A DNA stretch of 64,000 bases from Herbiconiux sp. (GTDB lineage: Bacteria; Actinomycetota; Actinomycetes; Actinomycetales; Microbacteriaceae), in NCBI RefSeq assembly GCF_023264855.1, contig NZ_JAHFUW010000001.1, forward strand, positions 1 through 64,000, given 5' to 3'. The notes under the pieces were generated by a model. It was not told the DNA's origin. It was given only the letters and a program-made list of their open reading frames with translations, and searched no databases. This document shows, piece after piece, positions 25,799 through 34,749 of this stretch. A program made the position numbers and the translations under genes. Positions within the stretch are counted from its first letter, which is position 1, and every line of letters starts with the position of its first letter.

Positions 25799-27072
25799 GC
25801 GAAGCGGCCGTCCTGGTCGCCGCCCGGCCACTCCAGCAGCACAGAGGTGCCCGATCCCGGCGCCGAACGGATCTCGGCGATGCCGCCGACCGAGCCGACC
25901 CGCTCGCGGATCGAGATCCGCAGCCCCAGCCGGTCGGCGGGCACGGCGTCCGGTTCGAAGCCTGCGCCGTCGTCGGTGACCACCACGCTGAAGCCGGCAT
26001 CGCCCCAGCCGTGCACCGTCAAGGTGCGGTGGACGGCAGGGCCGGCCTCCCCGTCGCTTTCGCTGTCCCCGTCCCCGTCGCCGTCGCCGTCGCCGGCGTG
26101 CCGGATGCTGTTGACCATCGCCTGCACTGTTGCCGAGTAGAAGCCCTCGGCCACGCGCTCCGGAACCAGCGCCCGCAGGTCGCCCTCGGCGGTGAATCGG
26201 ATGTCGGCCGCGAGCGTGTCGGCGAGCGCCCGGCAGCGCTCCGCCAGCGCGCCGAGAGGCTGCAGCCGGCCGCCGGCGGTCTCGGCGTCGGCACTCTGCA
26301 GCGCCACCAGGGCCTGCTCGGCCATCTGCACGGCGAGAGCGCGGTCGGCGTCCGACGCCGCCCGCGAGGCGGCGAGCAGCGTCGAGAGTACCCGGTCGTG
26401 GATGACGGTGTCGACCCGGGTGCGCTCCTGCTCGGCGGCGTGCTGCTTCGCCGCCTCGGCGTAGCGGCCGGTGGCGGTGGCCTGGGCGTCGTCGACCCGG
26501 CTGGCGGCCGCCCGCAGCGCGGTGACCACGATCACGATGAACGCGCCGAGCACGAGGGCGTAGAACGCGTCGAGCACCGCGATCTCCCACGGGGCCTGCC
26601 CGCCGGCCGGCAGGATGCGCAGCACTGCGTAGACCACCGGGACCGTGAGCGTGTAGACCCCGGCCCAGACGATCGGGAAGGAGATACCGGCGGCCGCGAT
26701 CGCCACGGTGACGATGTACCAGAGCCAGGGCTGGGTGCCGATGGCTGCATCCGTATCCCGCACCGCGAACGGCCAGAGCAGCAGGATGACCACGAACAGC
26801 ACCGCGAACACTCCCGTGCTCAGGCGGATACCGCGCCCCAGCAGCGAACAGACCGCGGCCACGGCCATCGACCCGAACACCCCGATCGCCACGCACCAGG
26901 CCCACTCGGGCTTGAGCGTGTGCACCGAGTCGTTCAGCACGGGGATCGAGAGCACGGCGAAGATCAGGCCGAACAGTCCCTCGAGCCGGGCGAGCGTGAG
27001 GTCGATGCGGGTGCGGCTGAGTCGCGGCCTCGCCGGCGGCGCCGGTGCCGTGGCCGGGTTGCTAGCGGACAT
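25795..27072 (-). CDS. Sensor histidine kinase
   Basis: 425 residues. Five to six membrane helices fill residues ~30-185. The dimerisation segment has RVDTVIHDRVLSTLL with H225 as the probable phospho-acceptor, as in NarL-partner kinases. The ATPase domain has the N-box MVNSIRHAG (319-327, N321), a G1-like DDGAGF (367-372) and a terminal GSGTSVLLEW. A run of Asp-Gly repeats (327-336) is inserted just after the N-box. It phosphorylates the response regulator encoded immediately upstream (11-bp overlap). The signal sensed is unknown. Confidence 0.9.
   Translation of the reverse strand: MSASNPATAPAPPARPRLSRTRIDLTLARLEGLFGLIFAVLSIPVLNDSVHTLKPEWAWCVAIGVFGSMAVAAVCSLLGRGIRLSTGVFAVLFVVILLLWPFAVRDTDAAIGTQPWLWYIVTVAIAAAGISFPIVWAGVYTLTVPVVYAVLRILPAGGQAPWEIAVLDAFYALVLGAFIVIVVTALRAAASRVDDAQATATGRYAEAAKQHAAEQERTRVDTVIHDRVLSTLLAASRAASDADRALAVQMAEQALVALQSADAETAGGRLQPLGALAERCRALADTLAADIRFTAEGDLRALVPERVAEGFYSATVQAMVNSIRHAGDGDGDGDGDSESDGEAGPAVHRTLTVHGWGDAGFSVVVTDDGAGFEPDAVPADRLGLRISIRERVGSVGGIAEIRSAPGSGTSVLLEWPGGDQDGRFA
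26052..26096 (-). repeat. GGNGAC microsatellite in kinase gene
   Basis: Short tandem repeat of a 6-bp unit (gtccccgtc/gccgtc variants on the plus strand) encoding an Asp-Gly run in the kinase ATPase domain. The repeat is in-frame, so length changes would add or remove DG pairs. Confidence 0.6.
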
Positions 27073-27823
27073 GCCCGCGGTCGTCGAGGGCGCCCCTGTC
27101 GTCGAGGGCGAGGATGCCGTCCTCCACCGCCCGGCGCAGCAGCTCGACCTTGGAGCGGGCGGGGCGGCCGACCTCGACGTACTTGGCGCGGATGCGGTCG
27201 AGGTACTCCTTGGCGGTGGAGGCCTTGATGCCGAGCTTCAGGGCCACCTGCGACAGCGGCAGTCCCGAGGCGTAGAGGTGCAGCACGTCGCGCTCGCGCT
27301 GGGCCAGCTGCGCCTTGCCGAACTCCCGGTCGGCGTCGATGGCGCTCGCCCACTCCAGATTGTTGAGCACGTCTCCCCGGGCCACCGCCACGATGGCCGC
27401 GACGACCGCGCTGGTGGCGGCGGACTTCGGGATGACGCCCGCGGCCCCCGCGGCGAGCGCCTCGCGCACGAGACCCACCCGGTCGGCGATGCTGTGCACG
27501 AGCACGGCCGCGCCGAGGCCGAGGGCGTGCTGCACGTTCTCGGTGACGGTGAACCCGTCGCCGAGGCTGAGGTCGAGCACCACCACGTCGCACTGCTGCC
27601 CGGCCAGGACGACCCAGAGATCGCTCACCGAGGCGCTGGCGGCCACCACCTCGAGTCCGGCGTCCTGGCAGGCGGCGCGCACGCCGAGCCGAACCGATTC
27701 GTGGTCGTCGACGATGGCCACGCGCACGGCGGGTGCCGCCTGTGCCGTCGTCTCGTCCGTGCCGCTCGCGGCGGCGTCATCGTCGTCGTGCACTGCCCAC
27801 CCCTCGAGAAAGCGTGATTCCAT
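27062..27823 (-). CDS. NarL/FixJ-family response regulator
   Basis: 253 residues. After a ~30-residue acidic leader the receiver domain has VRVAIVDDHESVRLG (33-47) with acidic pocket D39/D40, phospho-site D84 in VVVLDLSLGDG, and PKSAATS with the conserved Lys. The LuxR-type helix-turn-helix follows: QLAQRERDVLHLYASGLPLS, QVALKLGIKASTAKEYLDRI. It is transcribed first in the three-gene module, followed by kinase and degenerate partner. Targets are unknown. Confidence 0.93.
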   Translation of the reverse strand: MESRFLEGWAVHDDDDAAASGTDETTAQAAPAVRVAIVDDHESVRLGVRAACQDAGLEVVAASASVSDLWVVLAGQQCDVVVLDLSLGDGFTVTENVQHALGLGAAVLVHSIADRVGLVREALAAGAAGVIPKSAATSAVVAAIVAVARGDVLNNLEWASAIDADREFGKAQLAQRERDVLHLYASGLPLSQVALKLGIKASTAKEYLDRIRAKYVEVGRPARSKVELLRRAVEDGILALDDRGALDDRGHVR

Positions 27824-27886
27824 CCTACGACCGCCATCCGCGGAGCCCTCCGAGCCTCGGGGCCCTTCGGGCGGAAAGAGGAGGCG

Positions 27887-29332
27887 TCAGGCGCGCACGA
27901 GCACGCCGATCGTCTCCACGTGGTGGGTGTGCGGAAAGAGGTCGAAGGCGCGCAGCGAGGCCAGCTCGTAGCCCGCCTCGCGGAACAGGGCCACGTCGCG
28001 CGCGAACGCCACCGGGTCGCAGGCCACGTAGACGACCTGCGCCACCTTCAGGCGGGTCAGCGAGCCGACCACCTGCTTGCCGGCGCCGGATCGCGGCGGG
28101 TCGATCACCATCGTCGCCGCGGCGAGCCGCTGCAGCTCGTGCGCCGAGGACTGCTTCTCGAGGTCGGAGAGGTAGCGGTCGACCCGCGCGGTGACCGCGC
28201 GGGCGCCGATCCACTCGGCGAGGTTGGCAGAGGCGTAGTCGGTGGCGGTGGCGTCGCTCTCGACGGTGGTGATGCGGGTGGCGGGGCCGAAGCGGTCGCC
28301 GATCGTCGCGGCGAGCAGGCCGACACCGCCGTAGAGGTCGTGGTTGGCGGCCCGCGGATCGAACAGGGCGGAATCCGTCTGCGCCTGAACCGCCGCGCTC
28401 AGGGTGCGGGCCGCGTCGCGGTGCACCTGCCAGAAGCCGTTCTCGGCCAGCCGGAACTCGCGCTCGCCCACCCGCTCGGTGATGGTGGCGGGCTTGCGGG
28501 CGGCGGCCGCCCCCGAGGTCGGGGCCGAACCCGTGCGGGAGCCGGTTCCGGATGCAGCGCCCGCGCGAGCGCCTCGCCCTCCGGCACCGCGCGCCGATCC
28601 CCGCTGGGAGCCCCGCGGATGCCCGCGGCCACCGGTCTTCGACAGCTCCTCGGCCACGCGCGACACCCGCACCTGCCCGTCGGCGGTCTCGACGAACTCC
28701 ACGGCCACGGCGTCGTCCACGATCCGGGACAGCGCGGCGGACTCCTCGATCGCGGCGGTGGCGAGGGGTAGGTCGTCGACCGGGATGACGGTGTGCGAGC
28801 GGGCGGCGTACGGGCCGATCCGGCCGTCGGGGCCGACGTGCAGGCGCAGCCGCGTGCGCCAGCGGGTGCCGGGGGCCGCGGCATCCGGAGCCGTGCCGTC
28901 CGGGCCCGGCGCGCCCACCGCATCCGGAGCATCCGGGGCATCCGCCCCGATCGCCTCCACCTCGACCGTGCGCTCGAGGCCTCCACCCATCCGCTTCAGC
29001 GCGTCCTGCAGCACCACGGCCTTGAGTGCCCGCTGGCGCGGCAGGGCGATGTGCCCGAACTCGGCTCCGCCGGCGCGCTGCTCGGGAGAACGCTCCACCG
29101 AGGCGGCAGCCCAGACGTGCGGCACCCTGTCCTCGGACGCCGTCAGCACCTCGACCGTGTCGGCCCGCCAGAACGACGACTTGGCGTCGTCGACGATGCG
29201 CGCCAGCACCCGCTCGCCCGGGATGGCGTCGGCCACGAACACCACACGGCCGTCGAGCCGGCCCACCGTCACGCCGCCGTGGGCTACATTGTCGATGTCC
29301 AGCTCTACGAGCCCGTTCCGGTCTGTATTCAT
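27887..29332 (-). CDS. TrmA/RumA-family RNA (uracil-5-)-methyltransferase
   Basis: 481 residues from ATG at 29332, with a GGAGG Shine-Dalgarno directly before it. The N-terminal TRAM-like strand region (VELDIDNVAHGGVTVGRLDG, RVVFVADAIPGERV) precedes a SAM domain with FRLAENGFWQVHRDAA, DLYGGVGLLAA, TTVESDATATDYA, VIDPPRSGAGKQV, and the nucleophile region VYVACDPVAFARD. The C-terminal HHVETIGVLVR carries the base Glu. There are no N-terminal Fe-S cysteines, as usual in actinobacterial members. Two low-complexity Ala/Gly/Pro insertions are present. It probably makes m5U in rRNA. Confidence 0.9.
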   Translation of the reverse strand: MNTDRNGLVELDIDNVAHGGVTVGRLDGRVVFVADAIPGERVLARIVDDAKSSFWRADTVEVLTASEDRVPHVWAAASVERSPEQRAGGAEFGHIALPRQRALKAVVLQDALKRMGGGLERTVEVEAIGADAPDAPDAVGAPGPDGTAPDAAAPGTRWRTRLRLHVGPDGRIGPYAARSHTVIPVDDLPLATAAIEESAALSRIVDDAVAVEFVETADGQVRVSRVAEELSKTGGRGHPRGSQRGSARGAGGRGARAGAASGTGSRTGSAPTSGAAAARKPATITERVGEREFRLAENGFWQVHRDAARTLSAAVQAQTDSALFDPRAANHDLYGGVGLLAATIGDRFGPATRITTVESDATATDYASANLAEWIGARAVTARVDRYLSDLEKQSSAHELQRLAAATMVIDPPRSGAGKQVVGSLTRLKVAQVVYVACDPVAFARDVALFREAGYELASLRAFDLFPHTHHVETIGVLVRA

Positions 29333-29371
29333 CCTCCGAGCATCCCACAGCTCGCTCCTGGAAGGCCCTCC

Positions 29372-30034
29372 GTGCGCCTGTACCTCGCCTCCACCTCGCC
29401 CGCCCGCCTCGCACTGCTGCGGCAGATCGGCATCGAGCCCTTGCTCGTGCCCTCGCACGTCGACGAGGAGGCCGCGGTGGTCGCCGCCGAGCAGGCCCAC
29501 GGCCCGCTGACTCCGGATGCCATGGTGCAGCTTCTCGCCGAGGCCAAGGCCGAGGCCGTGGTGGGGTCGCTGGTGGACGGCGAGCCGATCGACGGCTTCA
29601 TCCTGGGCGGCGACTCGGCCTTCGAGCTCGACGGCGTCGCCTACGGCAAGCCGCACCGCCCCGAGGTGGCCCGCGAGCGCTGGCTCGCCCAGCGCGGCAA
29701 GAGCGGCATCCTGCACTCCGGCCACTGGCTGATCGACCACCGCGGCGGGCGGCGGCAGAGCGCCTCCGGCCGCACCGACCATGCCGAGCTCACCTTCGCC
29801 GACGACATCTCCGATGCCGAGATCGACGCCTACGTGGGCTCGGGCGAGCCGCTGCTGGTGGCGGGCGCCTTCACGATCGACGGTCTGGCCGCGCCTTTCG
29901 TCCGCACCATCACGGGCGCCCCCTCGGCGGTGATCGGCATGTCGTTGCCGGTGTTGCGCGATCTGCTGGCCGGGTACGGCGTCTCCTGGACCGACTTCTG
30001 GAATCCGGATGCCGTGGCCGGCCCCGGCCTGTGA
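29372..30034 (+). CDS. maf: Maf-family nucleotide pyrophosphatase
   Basis: 220 residues from GTG with a GGAAGG Shine-Dalgarno. Maf signature at the start: RLYLASTSPARLALLRQIGI (canonical SPRR is SPAR here), VPSHVDEEAA, LAEAKAEAVV, FILGGDSAFELDG with the catalytic Asp, GKSGILHSGHWLI and AGAFTIDGLAAPFV. Maf proteins hydrolyse non-canonical or methylated nucleoside triphosphates. It diverges from the RNA methyltransferase. Between it and the carboxylase alpha gene lie 134 bp with no obvious terminator. Confidence 0.92.
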   Translation: MRLYLASTSPARLALLRQIGIEPLLVPSHVDEEAAVVAAEQAHGPLTPDAMVQLLAEAKAEAVVGSLVDGEPIDGFILGGDSAFELDGVAYGKPHRPEVARERWLAQRGKSGILHSGHWLIDHRGGRRQSASGRTDHAELTFADDISDAEIDAYVGSGEPLLVAGAFTIDGLAAPFVRTITGAPSAVIGMSLPVLRDLLAGYGVSWTDFWNPDAVAGPGL

Positions 30035-30160
30035 CGCCCGCTTTCCGACACCCGGTTTCCGGGCGGCCGGGCCACCGCATCCGGCGTCGTTGTCTGATTC
30101 CGCCAGGGTCGCACGCCCATTTTTGTGAGCACATGCCAAAGGAGGGATGGGCGGCGGCAA

Positions 30161-30166
30161 TAAGCT
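30161..30166 (+). promoter_or_regulatory. -10 box for carboxylase alpha gene
   Basis: TAAGCT, 8 nt before the ATG at 30175; slightly wider spacing than the other leaderless candidates in the window. Confidence 0.4.
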
Positions 30167-30174
30167 AGGTGATT

Positions 30175-31956
30175 ATGCCTCGAATCACCAAGGTCCTCAT
30201 CGCCAACCGGGGCGAGATCGCCGTGCGCGTCATCCGCGCCGCACGGGACAGCGGAATCGCCTCCGTCGCCGTCTACGCCGACCAGGATCGCGACGCCCTG
30301 CACGCCCAGCTCGCCGACGAGGCGTACGCGCTGGAGGGCACCACGAGTGCCGAGACGTACCTGGTGATCGACAAGATCCTGTCGGTGGCGCGCCGCTCCG
30401 GTGCCGACGCCGTGCACCCGGGCTACGGCTTCCTGGCCGAGAACGCCGACTTCGCGCGTGCGGTGATCGGCGCGGGCCTCACCTGGATCGGCCCCTCCCC
30501 CGAGGCCATCGAGAAGCTCGGCGACAAGGTCTCGGCCCGGCACGTGGCCGAGAAGGTGGGCGCGCCTCTCGCCCCCGGCACGATCGACCCCGTCACGGGT
30601 GCCGACGAGGTGCTCGACTTCGTGGCGATCCACGGCCTGCCCGTGGCCATCAAGGCGGCCTTCGGCGGCGGCGGCCGCGGCCTCAAGGTCGCCCGCACGG
30701 TCGAAGAGGTTCCCGAGATGTTCGACTCGGCCACCCGCGAGGCGATCGCCGCCTTCGGCCGCGGCGAGTGCTTCGTCGAGAAGTACCTCGACCAGCCCCG
30801 CCACGTCGAGACCCAGTGCCTGGCGGATGCCTACGGCAACGTCGTGGTCGTCTCCACCCGCGACTGCTCGCTGCAGCGCCGGCACCAGAAGCTGGTCGAG
30901 GAGGCTCCGGCCCCTTACCTGTCGAAGGAGCAGAACGACCTGCTCTATTCGGCCTCGAAGGCCATCCTGAAAGAGGTCGGCTACCTCGGCGCCGGCACCT
31001 GCGAGTTCCTGATCGGCAAAGACGGCACCGTCTCGTTCCTCGAGGTGAACACGCGACTGCAGGTCGAGCATCCGGTCTCCGAAGAGGTCACCGGCATCGA
31101 CCTGGTGCGCGAGCAGTTCCGGCTCGCCGAGGGCGGCACGCTCGACTACGCCGACCCGGTGCCGCACGGCCACTCCTTCGAGTTCCGCATCAACGGCGAA
31201 GACCCGGGCCGCGGCTTCCTGCCCTCCCCCGGCCCCGTGCACGTGTTCAAGCCCGCCGGCGGTCCCGGTGTGCGCGTCGACTCCGGCGTGCAGGCGGGTG
31301 ACGTGATCTCCGGGTCGTTCGACTCGCTGCTCGCCAAGCTCATCGTCACCGGCGCCACCCGCGAAGACGCCCTGGAGCGCGCCCGTCGCGCCCTGGACGA
31401 GTTCGAGGTCGCCGGCCTCCCGACCGTGCTCCCCTTCCACCGCGACGTGGTGCGCAACGAGGCCTTCGCGCCCTCCGACGGCGAGCCCTTCTCCATCTAC
31501 ACCCGCTGGATCGAGACCGACTACGTCAACCCCGCCGAGCCCTGGAGCGGTTCGCTCGAAGACGCCGCGCCCGCTCCCGAGCGCCGCACGGTGATCGTCG
31601 AGGTGGCCGGCAAGCGCGTGGAGGTCGCCCTCCCCGCCCGCCTGGGTGCGGGTTCCGGATCGGGCGCCGCCTCCTCCTCCCGCACGGCCGGCGCCCCGCC
31701 GAAGCGCCGCGGTGCCGCAGCCTCCGGTGTCTCCAGTGCCACGGGCGACTCGGTCAAGGCCCCCATGCAGGCCACCGTCGTGAAGATCGCCGTCGCCGAC
31801 GGCGACCAGGTCGTCAAGGGCGACCTCGTCCTAGTCCTGGAAGCCATGAAGATGGAACAGCCCATCACCGCCCACAAAGACGGCACCATCAGCAACATCC
31901 AGGCCGCAGTAGGCAGCACAGTCTCCTCGGGCCACGTGCTCTTGTCTATCGCCTGA
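30175..31956 (+). CDS. accA: Acyl-CoA carboxylase alpha subunit (biotin carboxylase + BCCP)
   Basis: 593 residues. The biotin carboxylase part (1-~450) begins [20 protein letters not shown], with [14 protein letters not shown] for [20 protein letters not shown] and [18 protein letters not shown] at the active site. A linker of ~60 residues (Ala/Ser/Arg-rich) leads to the carrier domain with [10 protein letters not shown]; the biotinylated Lys is about residue 559. It carboxylates its own biotin for transfer by AccD. An alternative GTG at 30169 adds two residues. It ends before a long palindrome. Confidence 0.95.
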   Translation: MPRITKVLIANRGEIAVRVIRAARDSGIASVAVYADQDRDALHAQLADEAYALEGTTSAETYLVIDKILSVARRSGADAVHPGYGFLAENADFARAVIGAGLTWIGPSPEAIEKLGDKVSARHVAEKVGAPLAPGTIDPVTGADEVLDFVAIHGLPVAIKAAFGGGGRGLKVARTVEEVPEMFDSATREAIAAFGRGECFVEKYLDQPRHVETQCLADAYGNVVVVSTRDCSLQRRHQKLVEEAPAPYLSKEQNDLLYSASKAILKEVGYLGAGTCEFLIGKDGTVSFLEVNTRLQVEHPVSEEVTGIDLVREQFRLAEGGTLDYADPVPHGHSFEFRINGEDPGRGFLPSPGPVHVFKPAGGPGVRVDSGVQAGDVISGSFDSLLAKLIVTGATREDALERARRALDEFEVAGLPTVLPFHRDVVRNEAFAPSDGEPFSIYTRWIETDYVNPAEPWSGSLEDAAPAPERRTVIVEVAGKRVEVALPARLGAGSGSGAASSSRTAGAPPKRRGAAASGVSSATGDSVKAPMQATVVKIAVADGDQVVKGDLVLVLEAMKMEQPITAHKDGTISNIQAAVGSTVSSGHVLLSIA

Positions 31957-31961
31957 GCTCA

Positions 31962-32020
31962 CCGAGAAGTCGCAAATGGCCCCTAACCCGCGGGTTTAGG
32001 GGCCATTTGCGACTTCTCGG
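31962..32020. terminator. Bidirectional palindrome between convergent genes
   Basis: Left arm 31962-31990 and right arm 31991-32020 are reverse complements over ~29 bp with a single extra A on the right (CCGAGAAGTCGCAAATGGCC, then CCTAACCCG). The turn is only a few bases. It lies between the carboxylase alpha stop (31956) and the lpdA stop (32028) and can serve both strands. Confidence 0.75.
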
Positions 32021-32027
32021 CGGAGCC

Positions 32028-33467
32028 TTAGAGCACGATGTGCATGGCTCGGGCGGCATCGGAGATGCTGCCCGAGAGGCTCGGGTAGACCGTGAAGGCG
32101 CGGGAGACCTGGTCGACCGTGAGGCGGTGCTCCACCGCCAGGGCGATCGGGAAGATCAGCTCTGAGGCGTTGGGGGCCACCACCACACCGCCGATGACGG
32201 TGCCCGAGCCCGTGCGGGCGAACAGCTTCACGAAGCCGTCCTTGATACCCATCATCTTGGCGCGCGGGTTGGAGGAGAGCGGCAGCTTGTAGATGTCGCC
32301 CTGGGCGATGCCCTCTTCGATCTGGCGCTGGGTCCAGCCCACGGTCGCGATCTGCGGCTGGGTGAAGATGTTCGAGGCCACATTGCGCAGCTCCGTGGGG
32401 TTGACGGCGTCACCCATGGCGTGGAACATCGCCGTGCGCCCCTGCATCGAGGCCACGGAGGCCAGCGGCAGGAACGTGGTGCAGTCGCCGGCGGCGTAGA
32501 TGTTCGGTGCGCTCGTGCGCGCCACCCGGTTCACCCGAATGTGGCCCGAGTCCGAGAGCTGGATGCCGGCCTCCTCGAGGCCGATGCCCTTCGTGTTCGG
32601 AACGGAGCCGACCGCCATCAGGCAGTGCGAGCCCTCGACCCGGGTGCCGTCGGAGAGGATCGCGACCACGCCGTCGGCGGTGCGCTCCACCGAATCGGCC
32701 CGCGACTTCGAGAGCACGGTCATGCCGTTGCGCTTGAACACGTTCTCGATCACGGCCGCCGCATCCGCGTCTTCGCCGGGCAGCACCTGGTCGCGCGAGG
32801 AGATCAGCGTCACCTTCGAGCCGAGCGCCGTGTAGGCCGAGGCGAACTCGGCGCCGGTGACACCGGATCCCACCACGATCAGGTGCTCGGGCACGGCGGT
32901 GAGGCTGTAGAGCTGGGTCCAGGTGAAGATGCGCTCGCCATCGGGCACGGCCGAGGGCAGGATGCGCGGGCTGGCTCCCACGGAGATGACGATGGTGTCG
33001 GCGTCGATGTGCTCGAAGTCGGTGCCGCCGTCGCCCGCGCCGGTGGAGACGATCACGGTGTCGGGCCCGTCGAGCCGCCCGTGCCCGTTGAGCACCTTGA
33101 CGCCGGCGCGGATGAGGCTGGCCCGCATGTCTTCGGACTGCTGCCGGGCGAGACCGAGCAGGCGCTTGTTGACCTGCGCGAGGTTCACGGCAACCTCGGG
33201 CCGCACCGGGCGCCCGTTCTTCTCGCTGCGGGAGAAGAACTGCACACCGAGGTCGGCGGCCTCGCCGATGGCGTTGGTGGCCTCGGCCACCGCGATCAGC
33301 GTCTTGGAGGGCACCACGTCGGTGATGACGGCCGAGCCGCCCACCCCCACCTGTTCGATCAGGGTGACCTCGGCGCCGAGCTGCGCACCCGCGATCGCGG
33401 CTTCGTACCCGCCCGGGCCTCCCCCGACGACGGCGACACGTTGTTTGCGCTCGAACTCATAGGCCAT
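32028..33467 (-). CDS. lpdA: LpdA-type NAD(P)H-quinone dehydrogenase (flavoprotein disulfide reductase fold without redox cysteines)
   Basis: 479 residues. The FAD loop is VAVVGGGPGGYEAAIAGAQL (12-31). Where lipoamide dehydrogenases have GGTCLNVGCIPSK, this protein has VGGSAVITDVVPSKTLIA, so both redox-active cysteines are missing. The NAD loop VVGSGVTGAEFASAY, the FAD-binding IYAAGDCTT, and the dimerisation domain are intact. The C-terminal His-Glu pair of true LPD is not evident (AFTVYPSLSGSI). This matches Mycobacterium LpdA-like enzymes that reduce quinones. The ATG is 6 nt from a GACAAT box with a TTGCCA -35. Confidence 0.88.
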   Translation of the reverse strand: MAYEFERKQRVAVVGGGPGGYEAAIAGAQLGAEVTLIEQVGVGGSAVITDVVPSKTLIAVAEATNAIGEAADLGVQFFSRSEKNGRPVRPEVAVNLAQVNKRLLGLARQQSEDMRASLIRAGVKVLNGHGRLDGPDTVIVSTGAGDGGTDFEHIDADTIVISVGASPRILPSAVPDGERIFTWTQLYSLTAVPEHLIVVGSGVTGAEFASAYTALGSKVTLISSRDQVLPGEDADAAAVIENVFKRNGMTVLSKSRADSVERTADGVVAILSDGTRVEGSHCLMAVGSVPNTKGIGLEEAGIQLSDSGHIRVNRVARTSAPNIYAAGDCTTFLPLASVASMQGRTAMFHAMGDAVNPTELRNVASNIFTQPQIATVGWTQRQIEEGIAQGDIYKLPLSSNPRAKMMGIKDGFVKLFARTGSGTVIGGVVVAPNASELIFPIALAVEHRLTVDQVSRAFTVYPSLSGSISDAARAMHIVL

Positions 33468-33473
33468 GAGGCC

Positions 33474-33501
33474 ATTGTCCCGCCTGAGAGCGGGCTGGCA
33501 A
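33474..33501 (-). promoter_or_regulatory. lpdA promoter (leaderless)
   Basis: On the minus strand, TTGCCA (33501-33496) and GACAAT (33479-33474) spaced 16 bp; 6 nt separate the -10 from the ATG. Confidence 0.55.
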
Positions 33502-33602
33502 AACCAACGGCGGATGACTTCTGGGCGGGCCCGCCGGATCGGCTAGGGTTTCGGTGTGATCCAGGGGTGTGTGCCGGTGTCCGGTCGAGCGCGGAGGCGG
33601 CT

Positions 33603-33833
33603 GTGAGCGCCGCGGGAACGCCCGGGCGCAAGCGTCCGGTGGCCCGCGTCTTCGTCGCCGCGGTCGTGGCGCTCGTGATCGGGGTGATCGGGATCGCCCT
33701 GCTCTCGGTGCATTCCGGCGAGCCGATCTCGCGCTCCTGGCACTTGTGGGTGATGGCCGTGGTGGGCATCCTCGGCGGCCTCTACTTCCTGGTGGCCGCG
33801 ATCGCTCGAGCGGTGTCCCAGCGGGATCGCTGA
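33603..33833 (+). CDS. Small two-helix membrane protein
   Basis: 76 residues from GTG with a GGAGG Shine-Dalgarno five bases upstream. There is a basic N-terminus (PGRKRPVAR), a helix (VFVAAVVALVIGVIGIALLS), a short loop (VHSGEPISRSW), and a second helix (HLWVMAVVGILGGLYFLVAA), then a charged tail. No family recognised. A TAGGGT box at 33544-33549 could drive it. It lies just upstream of the purine nucleoside phosphorylase repeats. Confidence 0.65.
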   Translation: MSAAGTPGRKRPVARVFVAAVVALVIGVIGIALLSVHSGEPISRSWHLWVMAVVGILGGLYFLVAAIARAVSQRDR

Positions 33834-33834
33834 G

Positions 33835-33891
33835 TGACCGACGGTCCGCGTAGTGACCACCGGCCCGAGGAATGACCAACGGCCCGAGGAT
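33835..33891 (+). repeat. Three 19-bp tandem repeats upstream of punA
   Basis: Units start at 33835, 33854 and 33873, each of the form TGACC-N2-CGG-Y-CCG-N6. The second and third differ at two positions; the first is more diverged. The third unit supplies TGACCA, placed 17 bp before the TAGAGT box of punA, so the array overlaps the promoter. Confidence 0.7.
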
Positions 33892-33895
33892 TGAA

Positions 33896-33901
33896 TAGAG
33901 T
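33896..33901 (+). promoter_or_regulatory. -10 box for leaderless punA
   Basis: TAGAGT, 6 nt before the ATG at 33908; TGACCA at 33873-33878 is a plausible -35 (17-bp spacer). Confidence 0.6.
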
Positions 33902-33907
33902 GGATGG

Positions 33908-34741
33908 ATGTCGATCACCAGCACCAATCCCCTCGATGACCCCGCATCCGACCCCTTCGCGATCGCCCGTGAGGCCGCTGCGCAGATCGCCGAGCTGTCG
34001 GGCGTCGCGCATCACGACATCGCCCTGACACTCGGCAGCGGCTGGGGCAAGGCCGCCGATCTGCTCGGCGAGACCGTGGCGAACGTGCCCGCGAGCGACG
34101 TCGTCGGTTTCGGGATGCCGGCGGTGCCGGGCCACGTCGGCACGCTGCGCTCGATCCGCCTGGCCGACGGCCGGCACGCATTGGTGATCGGCGCCCGCAC
34201 GCACTACTACGAGGGCCACGGCGTGCGCCGGGTCGTGCACAGCGTGCGCACCGCCGCCGCGACCGGGGCGAAGACGATGGTGCTCACGAACGGCGCCGGC
34301 GGCATCAAGGAGACCTGGACGCCGGGTACCCCGGTGCTGATCAGCGACCACATCAACCTCACCGCCGACTCCCCCCTCGAGGGCGTCACCTTCATCGACC
34401 TCACCGACCTGTACTCGGCGCGGCTGCGCGAGGTCGCCCGCACGGTCGACTCCTCGCTCGACGACGGCGTGTACGTGCAGTTCCGCGGCCCACACTACGA
34501 GACCCCGGCCGAGGTGCAGATGGCGAAGGCCATCGGCGGCCACATCGTCGGCATGTCGACCGCCCTCGAGGCCATCGCCGCCCGCGAGGCCGGCATGGAG
34601 ATCATCGGCTTCTCGCTGATCACGAACCTCGCGGCGGGCATCCAGAAGACGCCGCTCAGCCACGCCGAGGTGATCGAGGCCGGCCGCAACGCCGAGGCGA
34701 GGATCGGGGCGCTGCTCGCCCGGGTCGTCGAGGCCCTCTAG
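33908..34741 (+). CDS. punA: Purine-nucleoside phosphorylase
   Basis: 277 residues, trimeric PNP type: LTLGSGWGKAADLLGE (phosphate loop), VPGHVGTL, IGARTHYYEGHGVRRVVHSV, LTNGAGGIKE, SDHINLT, YVQFRGPHYETPAE, and GMSTALEAIAAREAGME, with FSLITNLAAGIQ near the base site. It splits inosine/guanosine with phosphate to the base and ribose-1-phosphate. The next gene, a phosphomutase, begins 9 bases later and could convert the ribose-1-phosphate onward. Confidence 0.96.
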   Translation: MSITSTNPLDDPASDPFAIAREAAAQIAELSGVAHHDIALTLGSGWGKAADLLGETVANVPASDVVGFGMPAVPGHVGTLRSIRLADGRHALVIGARTHYYEGHGVRRVVHSVRTAAATGAKTMVLTNGAGGIKETWTPGTPVLISDHINLTADSPLEGVTFIDLTDLYSARLREVARTVDSSLDDGVYVQFRGPHYETPAEVQMAKAIGGHIVGMSTALEAIAAREAGMEIIGFSLITNLAAGIQKTPLSHAEVIEAGRNAEARIGALLARVVEAL

Positions 34742-34749
34742 GCCGCACC

